Source: CAVYHJ01 sp963768165 [NCBI: uncultured bacterium] (lineage in GTDB: Bacteria > UBP4 > UBA4092). Taken from it: a stretch of DNA of 64,000 bases. The notes under the pieces are model-generated. The model worked only from the letters and a program-made list of their open reading frames with translations. It had not been told where the DNA came from and searched no databases. The DNA lies in the NCBI GenBank assembly GCA_963768165.1, contig CAVYHJ010000003.1, positions 1 to 64,000 of the forward strand, written 5' to 3'. Position numbers and translations under genes: made by a program. Below are positions 35,882 to 44,946 of the stretch, one piece after another. Within the stretch, counting starts at the first letter, position 1. Each line of letters begins with the position of its first letter.

Positions 35882-37240
35882 ATGAGTAAAAAAGAAAATA
35901 AAGATGGTATCACCAGACGAGAAATAATAAAATTGGGTCTGGGTACCGTGGGCGTGATATTGCTGAATCGTGGCGGAATTCCTGTTTGGGCATCCAATGC
36001 CTTGGTTCAACCGGTGACCAAACCCTCCCGTGCCAAAGCCGTCATTCAAATCTGGCTATGGGGAGGTCCATCCCATTTGGATACCTTTGACCCGAAACCG
36101 GAAGCGGGGTATGACTATTGTGGTCCGTTAAATCATCCTATCACAACCAATGTTTCCGGGATACAAATTAGTGAACTTCTCCCGTTATTAGCGCAACAAG
36201 CCGACAAATATTCCATTATTCGCAGCATGACCCATGGCATTAATGCGCATGAAACTGCGTCATATATAATGCAAACAGGGCACAAACCAGGAGATAGATT
36301 GGTTTATCCATCGGTCGGGGCAGTCGTATCCCTATTCAAAGGATATGACCATGGTTATAAGGGATTGATTCCACCCTATATTGTATTAACCGAAACGCAA
36401 GGGCGATTCTCTGAGTGCGGTTTCTTGGGTCCACGATTTAATCCCTTTGCCACCGGCGGTGACCCGAACCAAAAACGGTTTGAAGTAGCGGGGATTGTCG
36501 CGGAGGGGATTTCGGAACAACGCCAAAAAAGTCGTCGTGAATTACTCCATTCATTGGATTCTCTCGGAAAGTCTCTATACACCAATCCGGGTTTTCAACA
36601 ACTCGACCATAGTGAAGAGAATGCCTACAATTTGATTCTGGGAGATGCCGGGAAAATATTTGATCTCTCCACTGAAAAAGATGAATTGCGCGACCATTAT
36701 GGACGAAATAAGTTTGGTCAATCTTGTTTGGTGGCACGAAAACTTGTCGAACAGGGTATTCCCTATGTCACTATTAATTACAATGGCTGGGATACCCATA
36801 AACGTAATTTTGAAACCATGCGCCGTATGTTACCAGAATTGGATAAAGGAATGTCTACCCTGTTACAGGATTTAACTGACCGGGGTTTGCTGGATAGTAC
36901 CATTATATGGTGCGGTGGTGAATTTGGACGTACTCCCAAAGTCATGTGGGATGAACCTTGGAATGGCGGTCGGGGTCATTGGGGAAATTGTTTTTCTGTT
37001 GTCCTTGCCGGTGGCGGGTTTAAAGGTGGACAGGTCGTTGGTTCCTCTGACTCGAAAGGGGAATCTGTGGCTACCCGCCCGGTGTTTCCGCAAGACCTTA
37101 TCGGGAGTATCTATGAACTCTTGGGGATTGACCCGGAAGGTCAACTCCCCAATTCAAGAGGATTGTCCGTCCGACTATTACCGGCAACGGACACAGACAC
37201 CAAAAGCCAAGGCCGATTGAAAGAAATTATGCCAACATAA
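35882..37240 (+). CDS. DUF1501 sulfatase-fold protein with Tat signal
   Basis: A 452-residue protein with a twin-arginine signal (ITRREIIKLGLGTVGVILL). The DUF1501 domain is related to the alkaline-phosphatase/sulfatase fold: IQIWLWGGPSHLDTFDPKPEAG, SIIRSMTHGINAHETASYIMQTG, IPYVTINYNGWDTHKRNF and WCGGEFGRTPKV, then GRGHWGNCFSVVLAGGG. It is probably exported folded, possibly with metals. It follows the DUF1553 gene by 20 bases and precedes a PPC-domain gene by 26, forming the three-gene cassette common in Planctomycetota and allied groups. Substrate unknown. Confidence 0.93.
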   Translation: MSKKENKDGITRREIIKLGLGTVGVILLNRGGIPVWASNALVQPVTKPSRAKAVIQIWLWGGPSHLDTFDPKPEAGYDYCGPLNHPITTNVSGIQISELLPLLAQQADKYSIIRSMTHGINAHETASYIMQTGHKPGDRLVYPSVGAVVSLFKGYDHGYKGLIPPYIVLTETQGRFSECGFLGPRFNPFATGGDPNQKRFEVAGIVAEGISEQRQKSRRELLHSLDSLGKSLYTNPGFQQLDHSEENAYNLILGDAGKIFDLSTEKDELRDHYGRNKFGQSCLVARKLVEQGIPYVTINYNGWDTHKRNFETMRRMLPELDKGMSTLLQDLTDRGLLDSTIIWCGGEFGRTPKVMWDEPWNGGRGHWGNCFSVVLAGGGFKGGQVVGSSDSKGESVATRPVFPQDLIGSIYELLGIDPEGQLPNSRGLSVRLLPATDTDTKSQGRLKEIMPT

Positions 37241-37266
37241 ATTCAAGGAGTTTTTCTGAATCGAGT

Positions 37267-39654
37267 ATGAAAAGTTTTTCCCTATATCCTATATCCTATA
37301 TCCTATATCCTTTAATAATCCTATTGTGCGTACATGCCTGGAGTCAAAACAATGAACGACAACCTTATATAGGTTATGTCTATCCCGCGGGTGGCCAAGT
37401 CGGTACGGTTTTTGAAATCACCGTCGGAGGACAATTCCTGAAAGATGTTGGGAATGTATATGTTTCAGGAGATGGGGTATCCGCCAAGGTAATCCAATAC
37501 CTTAAACCCTTATCTCCGGCACAACAAGGGGAACTCGCCAGACAATTACGCGAGATTCGTCAATCCCGCCAATCCGTACGAAGAGGTATTCCTACACAAA
37601 ATACTGACACCACCGCCAAAAGTAAAACAGATACGGATAAAGTCACTTTACCGGACTATCCCCAATTACAGAACCTCGAGAGTAAGACTGGGAAAGAACT
37701 CCTAAAAATAGCGCGTATATTCATAACACGGAAAAAGAACCAACAAATCAAAGAATCTATCGCGGAACGGGTGATTATCGAAGTCACCATTGACCCGAAT
37801 GCACCTCCCGGAGACCGGGAAATCCGCCTGGGAACTCCTGCCGGATTAACTAATCCCATTTGCTTTCAAGTCGGATTACTGCCGGAAGCGAGTGAAGAAG
37901 ATTCTCTTGACCCGAAATCTCTTGATCCCAATACACCGGTTACGACAGATATTAATATTCCCGTATTAGTGAATGGACAAATTAAGACCGGGGAAGTTGA
38001 CCGGTTTCGATTTGACGCCCAACGCGGACAAAATCTGGTGATTGAAGCCCAAGCACGCAGTTTGATGCCTTATTTGGCAGATGCTGTTCCCGGTTGGTTT
38101 CAGGCGGCGCTCACTCTTTACGATTCCAATGGCAACGAGGTGGCGTTTGCCGACCATTATCAATTTAATCCTGACCCGGTTCTTTTTTATAAAGTCCCGA
38201 AAGACGATTCATACGAGTTGGAAATCCGGGACACTCTTTACCGCGGACGGGAAGATTTTGTGTACCGTGTCTCCATCGGTGAACTCCCTTTTATCACCGG
38301 AATATTCCCGTTAGGCGGGTCTGTTCCGGTTTATAGCTGGATTACCGGATGGAATTTGGCAAATACAAAAGTCCAATTAGAGTCTGCGTCGGGAATGAGC
38401 TCTTTTCTTTCCCGACGCTTTACATATAATAATATTCAACAGACGACATTCCAATTCAACAAATGGGTAACCAATCCAGTGAGTTATATGATGGATACCA
38501 TTCCTGAATGTGTGGGAGATAATAGTAATGACAATATGCGCCATGCCCAATGGATCCTCCTTCCCAAAATCGTCAATGGCCGTATTGCCCATCCAGGAGA
38601 TGTAAATGTATTTAAGTTCAATGGTCATGCCGGAGAAGAAATCGTTGCCGAAGTATATGCACGCCGATTGCAATCGCCTTTGGATTCCCTATTACGTTTC
38701 ATGGATTCCAAAGGACGGGTGTTGGCATACAATGATGATTTTGAAGATAAGGAATGCGGATTACTGACCCATCAGGCGGATTCCTATCTCCGTGTGAAAC
38801 TTCCCGAAGATGGGACTTATTATGTCCAATTATCCGATGCTCAAAATCACGGGGGCGATGAGTATGCCTATCGTTTGCGGATTGGTCCTCCTCAACCTGA
38901 TTTTGCGCTCCGTATAACCCCCTCTAGTATTAATATACCTGCCGGTCATTCAGTTCCCGTCACTGTCTATGCCTTTCGCAAAGATGGGTTTAATGGAGAT
39001 ATCCAGGTGGTCTTGAACCAAACTTCTACACCTGATAACTCTAAACTCCAAACTCTAAACCCTAAACTTGTTCTTAGCGGTGGACGGATTCCTGCAGGAC
39101 ATGATCATGTTCGTATGACCTTGACCGCACCTTCCAATCCCTGGGAGCAACCGATGCAAGTGCAACTGGAAGGTCACGCTCAAATCAATGGACAGGACGT
39201 ATCGCGTCCCGTCGTTCCTGCGGAAGATATGATGCAAGCATTCGCCTATCGGCATTTGGTTCCATCCCAAGAACTACTGGTAGCCGTGACGGATATAAAA
39301 CGCCGGGGGGTAAACATCAATTTGGCTAATGACGGTAATATCCAACTCCCGGAAAATGGCACTGCGCAGGTCATCTTTAACACTCCGCCCCGATTCTCTC
39401 AAGTGGGTGTCCAGTTGAAACTTACCGACCCGCCCAAAGGAATCACTCTCCGGGATGTATCCAATGAATCGGGTACTTTGAAATTCTTGCTCCAGGCGGA
39501 TGGCAAATTAGTTAAAGCTGGTTATAAAGATAATCTCATTGTTGAAGTTATCACGGAAGTAGAAAGAAACAATCCCAATACAAAGAAGACTGGAGATATG
39601 CAACAAGTCTCGCTGGGAACATTGCCCGCCATCCCCGTGGATATTGTAAAGTAG
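37267..39654 (+). CDS. Secreted protein with PPC-like domains, third gene of the DUF1553 operon
   Basis: A 795-residue secreted protein. Its signal peptide is encoded by four exact CCTATAT units. The mature start has an IPT/TIG-like segment (YVYPAGGQVGTVFEITVGGQF). Two pre-peptidase C-terminal-like domains follow: about residues 235-345 (GEVDRFRFDAQRGQNLVIEAQARSL) and 435-540 (GDVNVFKFNGHAGEEIVAEVYARRL, DGTYYVQLSDAQNHGGDEYAYRL). The rest is beta-sandwich-like. Neighbouring DUF1553 and DUF1501 genes predict a shared exported complex (inference). Odd features: a palindromic repeat at 38386 and a heptamer tract at 39035 lie in frame within the gene, both in regions between domains. Confidence 0.85.
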   Translation: MKSFSLYPISYILYPLIILLCVHAWSQNNERQPYIGYVYPAGGQVGTVFEITVGGQFLKDVGNVYVSGDGVSAKVIQYLKPLSPAQQGELARQLREIRQSRQSVRRGIPTQNTDTTAKSKTDTDKVTLPDYPQLQNLESKTGKELLKIARIFITRKKNQQIKESIAERVIIEVTIDPNAPPGDREIRLGTPAGLTNPICFQVGLLPEASEEDSLDPKSLDPNTPVTTDINIPVLVNGQIKTGEVDRFRFDAQRGQNLVIEAQARSLMPYLADAVPGWFQAALTLYDSNGNEVAFADHYQFNPDPVLFYKVPKDDSYELEIRDTLYRGREDFVYRVSIGELPFITGIFPLGGSVPVYSWITGWNLANTKVQLESASGMSSFLSRRFTYNNIQQTTFQFNKWVTNPVSYMMDTIPECVGDNSNDNMRHAQWILLPKIVNGRIAHPGDVNVFKFNGHAGEEIVAEVYARRLQSPLDSLLRFMDSKGRVLAYNDDFEDKECGLLTHQADSYLRVKLPEDGTYYVQLSDAQNHGGDEYAYRLRIGPPQPDFALRITPSSINIPAGHSVPVTVYAFRKDGFNGDIQVVLNQTSTPDNSKLQTLNPKLVLSGGRIPAGHDHVRMTLTAPSNPWEQPMQVQLEGHAQINGQDVSRPVVPAEDMMQAFAYRHLVPSQELLVAVTDIKRRGVNINLANDGNIQLPENGTAQVIFNTPPRFSQVGVQLKLTDPPKGITLRDVSNESGTLKFLLQADGKLVKAGYKDNLIVEVITEVERNNPNTKKTGDMQQVSLGTLPAIPVDIVK
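37281..37310 (+). repeat. Heptamer tract (CCTATAT)4 inside a signal-peptide coding region
   Basis: Four exact CCTATAT units plus CC, 14 bases after the ATG. Because 7 is not a multiple of 3, gain or loss of one unit would shift the frame. Confidence 0.95.
38386..38418. repeat. Palindromic repeat inside a coding region
   Basis: GCGTCGGGAA and TTCCCGACGC flank a 13-base middle, within the PPC-protein frame (encoding SASGMSSFLSRRF). The same arms occur in the intergenic element at 39680-39714. Confidence 0.85.
39035..39069 (+). repeat. Heptamer-period tract inside a coding region
   Basis: Five 7-bp units (ATAACTC, TAAACTC, CAAACTC, TAAACCC, TAAACTT) in the PPC-protein frame, encoding a DNSKLQTLNPKL-type linker. 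Confidence 0.8.
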
Positions 39655-39679
39655 GAGGGCGTTTACGCTCGAATGCTCT

Positions 39680-39714
39680 GCGTCGGGAATGGAGCGAAGC
39701 GGATTTCCCGACGC
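39680..39714. repeat. Intergenic copy of the GCGTCGGGAA palindrome
   Basis: GCGTCGGGAA, a 15-base middle (TGGAGCGAAGCGGAT) and TTCCCGACGC, in the 78-bp gap between the PPC gene and the Rid-fold gene. Related copies lie at 38386 and 40108, and a half-site occurs near 42172. Confidence 0.85.
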
Positions 39715-39732
39715 TAAACTGGAATAATTATT

Positions 39733-40932
39733 ATGGATTTTTGGTCTTATGATACTGGGAATATTCCCGCATCTGCGAAAGTCTCGCGATTTCGTGGTCA
39801 AAGTGGGGTGGAAGAATACCACATTATTGTGCGTCCCACGGAATATGGAAATATTACAACGCAATTGGAGTGGGTCAATCAAGCCTATCAGAATCTGCTT
39901 GATTCTGCGGGGTTAAGCAAAGAGACGGCTATTTTCCGGCGGTTCTTTTGTAGTGATTTATTAAATCAATCCGCCGTTTTGAAATCGCATCCCTTATCCG
40001 GTTCTGGTAAAAGTAATGAAACGTGCGCTGTATCCTGGATTAGCCAACCGCCCATTCCACCTGTCAAAGTTGCACTTTGGGCGTATCATCTCCATGACCC
40101 TAATGATACGTCGAGAATGAAACGAAGTGGATTTCCCGATGCTCCCGACGCAAAATCCTATATCCTTAAAAGAGAAAAACTCTCCCATCATTGGACCACA
40201 GGCATGACCTGTTTGGATGGCACCACGCACTATGACCAGACTCGGGGAATCTTTGAAAAATACAATGCCATGTTAAAGAAACAAAATATGTCCCTGGCGG
40301 AAAATGTCATCCGCACCTGGTTCTTTGTGCAGAATATTGACGCCAACTATAACGGGTTGGTGGTTGCCCGAAGAGAGTTCTTTGCGAAACATGGACTTAC
40401 ACCGGATACTCATTTTATCGCCAGTACGGGAATCGAAGGGTCGTATGTGGATGTTCGCGCCAAAGTTACGATGGATGCCTATGCGATTTCGGGTGTACAG
40501 CCTGAACAAATCCAATATCTGGCAGCGCCGGAACACCTGAGTCCCACCCATGTCTACGGAGTTACCTTTGAACGCGGGACTTCAGTAGAATATGCCGACC
40601 GGAAACAAATCTATATTTCAGGAACCGCCAGTATAGACCACAAGGGTAAAATACTCTATCCCGGGGATGTTCAAAAACAACTTGACCGAACCTTGGAAAA
40701 CGTGGAAGCTTTATTGAAAAAAGCCGGTGCTGTCTTGGAAGACATGGGCGTGCTCATTGTCTATCTGCGAGACCCCAGCGATTTTGATAAGGTCGGACAC
40801 TTGTTACGCGAACGGGTTGGTGACATGCCAATGGAAATTATTGTAGCCCCCGTTTGCCGTCCGGGATGGCTTATAGAAATTGAAGGTCAGGCGACGATTC
40901 CCGCATCCAATTCCAACCTTCCAGCTTTTTAA
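39733..40932 (+). CDS. Rid (YjgF/UK114) superfamily protein, chorismatase-like size
   Basis: A 399-residue protein whose C-terminal third has the Rid-fold signature: KQIYISGTASIDHKGKILYPGD, VQKQLDRTLENVEALLKKAGA, LIVYLRDPSDF and the end WLIEIEGQATI. The N-terminal half has a second, weaker copy (EEYHIIVRPTEYG, LAENVIRTWFFVQNID). This double-Rid layout and length are like FkbO/Hyg5 chorismatases and related uncharacterised proteins. I cannot decide whether it is a hydrolase or deaminase. A 44-bp element at 40108 is read through in frame (NDTSRMKRSGFPDAPDAKS), probably a surface loop. Confidence 0.7.
   Translation: MDFWSYDTGNIPASAKVSRFRGQSGVEEYHIIVRPTEYGNITTQLEWVNQAYQNLLDSAGLSKETAIFRRFFCSDLLNQSAVLKSHPLSGSGKSNETCAVSWISQPPIPPVKVALWAYHLHDPNDTSRMKRSGFPDAPDAKSYILKREKLSHHWTTGMTCLDGTTHYDQTRGIFEKYNAMLKKQNMSLAENVIRTWFFVQNIDANYNGLVVARREFFAKHGLTPDTHFIASTGIEGSYVDVRAKVTMDAYAISGVQPEQIQYLAAPEHLSPTHVYGVTFERGTSVEYADRKQIYISGTASIDHKGKILYPGDVQKQLDRTLENVEALLKKAGAVLEDMGVLIVYLRDPSDFDKVGHLLRERVGDMPMEIIVAPVCRPGWLIEIEGQATIPASNSNLPAF
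40108..40151. repeat. Diverged palindromic element inside a coding region
   Basis: ACGTCGAGAATGAAACGAAG followed by TGGATTTCCCGATGC and CTCCCGACGC matches the intergenic copy at 39680 with a few substitutions. It is translated in frame inside the Rid-fold gene. Confidence 0.7.
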
Positions 40933-40965
40933 AATTAGGTGGTGTAGATATTTATGGGATTAGGA

Positions 40966-41196
40966 TTATTCTCCACCTATCCAAATAAAAGTTTCTTCTT
41001 TATTAACAACATCAGTAAATTTAAATACCAAGGCCTGTCTTTCCATTCCTAAAATAACATTGCTGATACTTTGTCTATCGTTTCCAGTTGACCTCAAATT
41101 TGAAAGTGTCATTAATTCTTTAAAAATCTCATCAACTGTTAATGATTTACCAGCCATCTTTAAAATATTTTTAATGGTCAATTCTTCGATAGTCAT
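40966..41196 (-). CDS. Small winged-helix-like protein (HARE-HTH-like)
   Basis: A 76-residue protein: TIEELTIKNILKMAGKSLTV, DEIFKELMTLSNLRS, then RQSISNVILGMERQALVFKF and a beta-hairpin ending EETFIWIGG. This order of helices and wing resembles HARE-HTH or RpoE-delta-like winged helices often fused to restriction enzymes or found alone. GGAAAG lies before the ATG. An apparent gene remnant lies just upstream on the same strand, so it may be the survivor of a broken operon. Confidence 0.6.
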   Translation of the reverse strand: MTIEELTIKNILKMAGKSLTVDEIFKELMTLSNLRSTGNDRQSISNVILGMERQALVFKFTDVVNKEETFIWIGGE

Positions 41197-41223
41197 ATAA
41201 AACTTTCCACTATCATTGTATCA

Positions 41224-41352
41224 TTAATCTGTTGCTTTAAAGGATGCATTGGGAACCTTTGCACCACCTATTCCCGATGCCTTCTTAATGACTTTGAACT
41301 GTTGTTCAACCGGAATTCCTATTTTTAATTCCGCTCCTTGGTATGAACGAGA
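41224..41352 (-). pseudogene. Possible C-terminal remnant of an unidentified gene
   Basis: A minus-strand stop-bounded frame encodes ELKIGIPVEQQFKVIKKASG and GGAKVPNASFKATD and ends 28 bases before the winged-helix gene. There is no start codon. The plus strand of the adjoining 41343-41515 has another short stop-free stretch (MNEISLVHYNANM onward). Both lie in the 347-bp gap 41197-41543, which otherwise holds no gene. GAACGAGA-TCAG-TCTCGTTC at 41344 forms a small hairpin. Confidence 0.3.
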
Positions 41353-41578
41353 TCAGTCTCGTTCATTACAATGCCAATATGACCTGCCTGCCATTTCATG
41401 AAGATGGGAAACACTCTTCGACAAATGCCGAAAACTTTATCTCCAATGAAACCAATCATTTAGAATTCTTCGCCAATTGGAGAAGAATTATTTTAAAGGA
41501 TTTAATAGAAGAATAGGAGCGACTTTGTGAGTCATCCCTGGGTGTGTCCCCTCATTGTCATTCCATTTCCCCCTTATC

Positions 41579-41604
41579 GTCATTCCACGAAAGCGGGAAT
41601 CCAG
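41579..41604. repeat. Dispersed GTCATTCC/GAAAGCGGGAATCCAG element
   Basis: A 26-bp copy of the same element into which the IS at 55964 inserted (compare 55949-55963 joined to 57634-57646). It lies 48 bases before a membrane-protein start. Confidence 0.7.
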
Positions 41605-41651
41605 TATTTTTTCCTTGCTCCTTTTCCTTGTCTATGGTATGTTCACTCCAA

Positions 41652-42167
41652 ATGAAGAGATTTACAGTTAGTAAAATAACAGTGAAGATAATTTTAGGAC
41701 TTGCAATTGGCGAGTTGGCGCTCACCGTTATATTTCATGCCTTAGGTAGCGGCTCTTTCGGTAACTATAGTATCCTATCGAATTATATATTTGCCGGGTT
41801 ATTATTTATATTGTTTTATTGGTTAAATGCCAGATTACCAGCCACTGCCAGGAAATATAGATTGTCATGGATTCATTTGGTAAATCTCTGTTTAATGACT
41901 ATTTTAATGTATTACTATTTGAAATTTTCAAAATACATTCTTCGATACTATTTGCCTTCTCTTTCACTTTTTAAAAATCATGGGATGACTCTTTTTGGTT
42001 TTTCTATATATATGATGAATATTGTAGTTCCATTGATAATTATCTTGGTTGATCTGAAATTTATTTTGAAAACAATTCCAATGACAGTTTGGGGTATAAC
42101 CTTATTTATATTATTATTTTATTTTATATGTTTTTTATCAATGACATTTAATTGGGGAATATTTTAA
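41652..42167 (+). CDS. Small polytopic membrane protein, unknown
   Basis: A 171-residue protein with about five hydrophobic segments (near residues 10-28, 35-55, 68-88, 108-130, 140-165) and short basic loops. The ATG was placed after the repeat element because the upstream frame extension is repeat DNA. No family is recognised and no ribosome site is obvious. AT-rich. Confidence 0.5.
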   Translation: MKRFTVSKITVKIILGLAIGELALTVIFHALGSGSFGNYSILSNYIFAGLLFILFYWLNARLPATARKYRLSWIHLVNLCLMTILMYYYLKFSKYILRYYLPSLSLFKNHGMTLFGFSIYMMNIVVPLIIILVDLKFILKTIPMTVWGITLFILLFYFICFLSMTFNWGIF

Positions 42168-42340
42168 TATATCGAGATTTCCCGACGCCTTTCTCTTCTT
42201 CTACCCGATCCTATTCGGGCGTGATCGCCATCCTACCGTACGCCATCCGTAGGACATCCTTCAGGATGGAACATTGATTCGGGCGTAAACACCCTCCTAC
42301 AACCCATTACACTGGAATGACGGGAAAAAGCAGGAACGGA

Positions 42341-43234
42341 TTAAAGTCCCGCGTCTTCCGAGACTAATTGAGCAATGGAAGACCAATCCCAATCTTCGCG
42401 TCCTTTTGCCAAACCGGATAATAAGCGGTCGTGTAATAAACTGGCGAAGGGCATGGGGACTTTGCTACGTTCTGCGGCTTGTTTCACCAGATGAATATCT
42501 TTATAACCCAATGCCAAGCGGAATCCGGTAGGTTGAAATTTTTCTTGCGCGACCAGTTTCCCATAGTTCTGATAAACGGGGCAGGCAAACAAAGTTTGAG
42601 AATAAAATTCCATTGCTTTTTCACGAGAGATTCCATTTTTTTCTGCCAACGTAAACGCTTCTGACATGGCTTCAATGGCAGAGGCAATCATGAAGTTCCC
42701 TGCTAATTTAATAACATTGGCGGCTCCCGGGTCTTCTCCGAAATCGTAAATCCCCTGGCTTAATACTTTGAGAATCGGTTGGACTCTTTCTTTGGCTTGG
42801 GCATTCCCGGAAATACAAATCCATAATTTCGCGACGGCAGCGGCTTCCGGCCGTCCGAAAACCGGTGCGGTCAAATAATCCACACCCTGCTTTTTATGCC
42901 CTTGAGCTAATTCTTGGGACACGGATGGAGATAAGGTACTCATGGATAAATGAATTCCCCCTTCAGATAATTTCTCCAGCAAATGGGTTTTCTCAATTAT
43001 TTCATATATTGCTGGGTCGTCAGACACCATAGTGATGACAATCCCACCCGGTTCTGCGACATCTTCCGGTTTCTCCACTTGAATCGCGCCTAGAGAGACA
43101 AGGGGTTTCACTTTCTCCGGTGTTCGGTTATAAACTTTCAATGCATATCCGGCTTTCAACAGATTGGCGGCCATGGGTTCACCCATATTTCCAATCCCGA
43201 TAAAACCAATTATTTCTTTTTTAGAGTCCGACAT
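42341..43234 (-). CDS. NAD(P)-dependent beta-hydroxyacid dehydrogenase (3-hydroxyisobutyrate dehydrogenase family)
   Basis: A 297-residue enzyme with an N-terminal Rossmann motif GFIGIGNMGEPMAANLLKAG and NRTPEKV for cofactor binding. The catalytic segment resembles DxxxxxLSMSTLSPSVSQEL and LTAPVFGRPEAA, and the Lys-containing KLAGNFMIASAIEAMSEAF marks the active-site helix. Such enzymes oxidise or reduce short hydroxyacids or semialdehydes, including glyoxylate reductases. AAGGAGG lies before the ATG. It is the last gene of a leftward set with two MFS transporters, 12 bases after the nearer one, so they are probably co-transcribed. Substrate unknown. Confidence 0.9.
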   Translation of the reverse strand: MSDSKKEIIGFIGIGNMGEPMAANLLKAGYALKVYNRTPEKVKPLVSLGAIQVEKPEDVAEPGGIVITMVSDDPAIYEIIEKTHLLEKLSEGGIHLSMSTLSPSVSQELAQGHKKQGVDYLTAPVFGRPEAAAVAKLWICISGNAQAKERVQPILKVLSQGIYDFGEDPGAANVIKLAGNFMIASAIEAMSEAFTLAEKNGISREKAMEFYSQTLFACPVYQNYGKLVAQEKFQPTGFRLALGYKDIHLVKQAAERSKVPMPFASLLHDRLLSGLAKGREDWDWSSIAQLVSEDAGL

Positions 43235-43246
43235 AATAAATCCTCC

Positions 43247-44857
43247 TTAATTACTTTTATGATGCGCGTATAAATAATGACTTACTGCCGGGGGAGTTTC
43301 CCCGATATGGAATGATTTCACACGGTCTTCGATTTTCCTGTCTTCCATGGTGATTCTCTCATGCTGTCTTAAATGTTCGGCCCATGATTCCACCAAATAA
43401 AACTCGATATACCTTCCTGGTTCTGATAAATCATGATAGATCCCCCATTGGATAGACCCGTCTCTTTTTCGTAGTACTCCCAATTCATGGATAGCTTTCA
43501 GAAATTCTTCTTTATGTTCTAATTGAATTCGATACTCGATATTCACCATCACCGGTCCCTCTTCCAACTGAGGTTCGTTCACCACTTCCGGTATCGGCCA
43601 GTGTAAGGAAGGAGATAAATCCAACGCTTCCTCATTATCCGGTATCGGATATATGAATACCAGGAATAGACCCAAATATAACCCTACTCCTGCCAATCCC
43701 AAAGCTGTCGGGATACTGGTATGTGAAGCGATCATCCCCCAAAATGTGCTCCCTAATGCCATCCCTGACGCAAAAATAACCCCTTGATAGGATAAAGCCC
43801 GGGCTCGCACCCAGGAAGGGACATTGAATTGAATGGAAGCGGAGGTCGAGGTCATAAAAGTTAACCAGGCAAACCCATTCATAAACATGGCACAGGGTAA
43901 TAACCAGACAATATGCACAAAGGCTAATATAAATATACATGTCCCATAAATTATAGCGGCGCCAATCAGTTGCTGGTCTACACTATATTTAGCCCGGATT
44001 CTCGGTAATATGGTTGATCCGAGGATGGCTCCAATCCCAAACGACGCCAACATATTCCCATACATCTTGGCATCTAAATGTAATACATTTTTAACTAATA
44101 AAGGTAATAATGCATTTACTGAAATACAACAAAATATAAATACAGCTAATCTAACAAAGATGGCGTGTAATACGGGAGAATGACGGATATATCGAGTACC
44201 TACTCGAATAGCACTTACTATCCTCTCTGCCGGTAAGACACTTTCAGTCGGCACTCGTTGCCACCGATAGAGTACCCAGATTACTCCTAAAAACGATAAG
44301 GCATTTAACATGAATACCGCCCAGGGACCTTCGATGGCTACAATAAGCCCGGCGAGAGACGCCCCGATAGCCCGGGAAAGATTAAACCCGACACCGTTTA
44401 AGGTCAACGCAGCTTTTAAGTTTTCTTTTTTTACCAGTTCTGGGACGATAGCACCCCAAGGTGGACCATTAATAGCTAATCCTGTACCCATTAAAAAAGT
44501 CATCACTAATAATAGAACTGGGCTCTTGACTCCCATGATGGTCGTTACCCCTAATACCGCGGCGATCACCACCATGATGGCATGCATGTAGATTATCAGT
44601 TTCCTCCGGTCAACTACATCGGCTAAAGCTCCGGCAGGTAACCCAAATAAAAACATCGGTAAGGTACCTGCAGTTGTCATTAAAGAAACCATGATGGGTG
44701 AGGAGGAAATGGTCGCCATGAACCAGGCAGCTCCGGTATCATGCATCACTGACCCAGCACTCGAAACCACGGTCGCAATCCATAAATCACGATAAATAAC
44801 TTCCTGAAAAGGTGTCCAAGGAGATAATCTTTTGTCACTAATAGCTATGGCACTCAT
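43247..44857 (-). CDS. MFS_3 transporter with C-terminal monooxygenase-like domain
   Basis: A 536-residue major-facilitator exporter of the EntS/MFS_3 type, about 12 helices (RDLWIATVVSSAGSVMHDTG, FGLPAGALADVVDRRKLI motif A, VPELVKKENLKAALTLNGVG). After residue about 430 a soluble domain follows (VNIEYRIQLEHKEEFLKAIH, RDGSIQWGIYHDL, ESWAEHLRQHERIT), like an antibiotic-biosynthesis-monooxygenase ferredoxin fold often fused to this family. Substrate unknown. It is a paralogue of the frameshifted copy immediately upstream on the same strand. Confidence 0.9.
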   Translation of the reverse strand: MSAIAISDKRLSPWTPFQEVIYRDLWIATVVSSAGSVMHDTGAAWFMATISSSPIMVSLMTTAGTLPMFLFGLPAGALADVVDRRKLIIYMHAIMVVIAAVLGVTTIMGVKSPVLLLVMTFLMGTGLAINGPPWGAIVPELVKKENLKAALTLNGVGFNLSRAIGASLAGLIVAIEGPWAVFMLNALSFLGVIWVLYRWQRVPTESVLPAERIVSAIRVGTRYIRHSPVLHAIFVRLAVFIFCCISVNALLPLLVKNVLHLDAKMYGNMLASFGIGAILGSTILPRIRAKYSVDQQLIGAAIIYGTCIFILAFVHIVWLLPCAMFMNGFAWLTFMTSTSASIQFNVPSWVRARALSYQGVIFASGMALGSTFWGMIASHTSIPTALGLAGVGLYLGLFLVFIYPIPDNEEALDLSPSLHWPIPEVVNEPQLEEGPVMVNIEYRIQLEHKEEFLKAIHELGVLRKRDGSIQWGIYHDLSEPGRYIEFYLVESWAEHLRQHERITMEDRKIEDRVKSFHIGETPPAVSHYLYAHHKSN

Positions 44858-44946
44858 AGGTTTTAATTGGGAAATGAATATCTATCATAAAATGAATTTC
44901 AGGGGATTACAACAACCCATCCCTTTGACCTTTGGTACTGCGTCTT

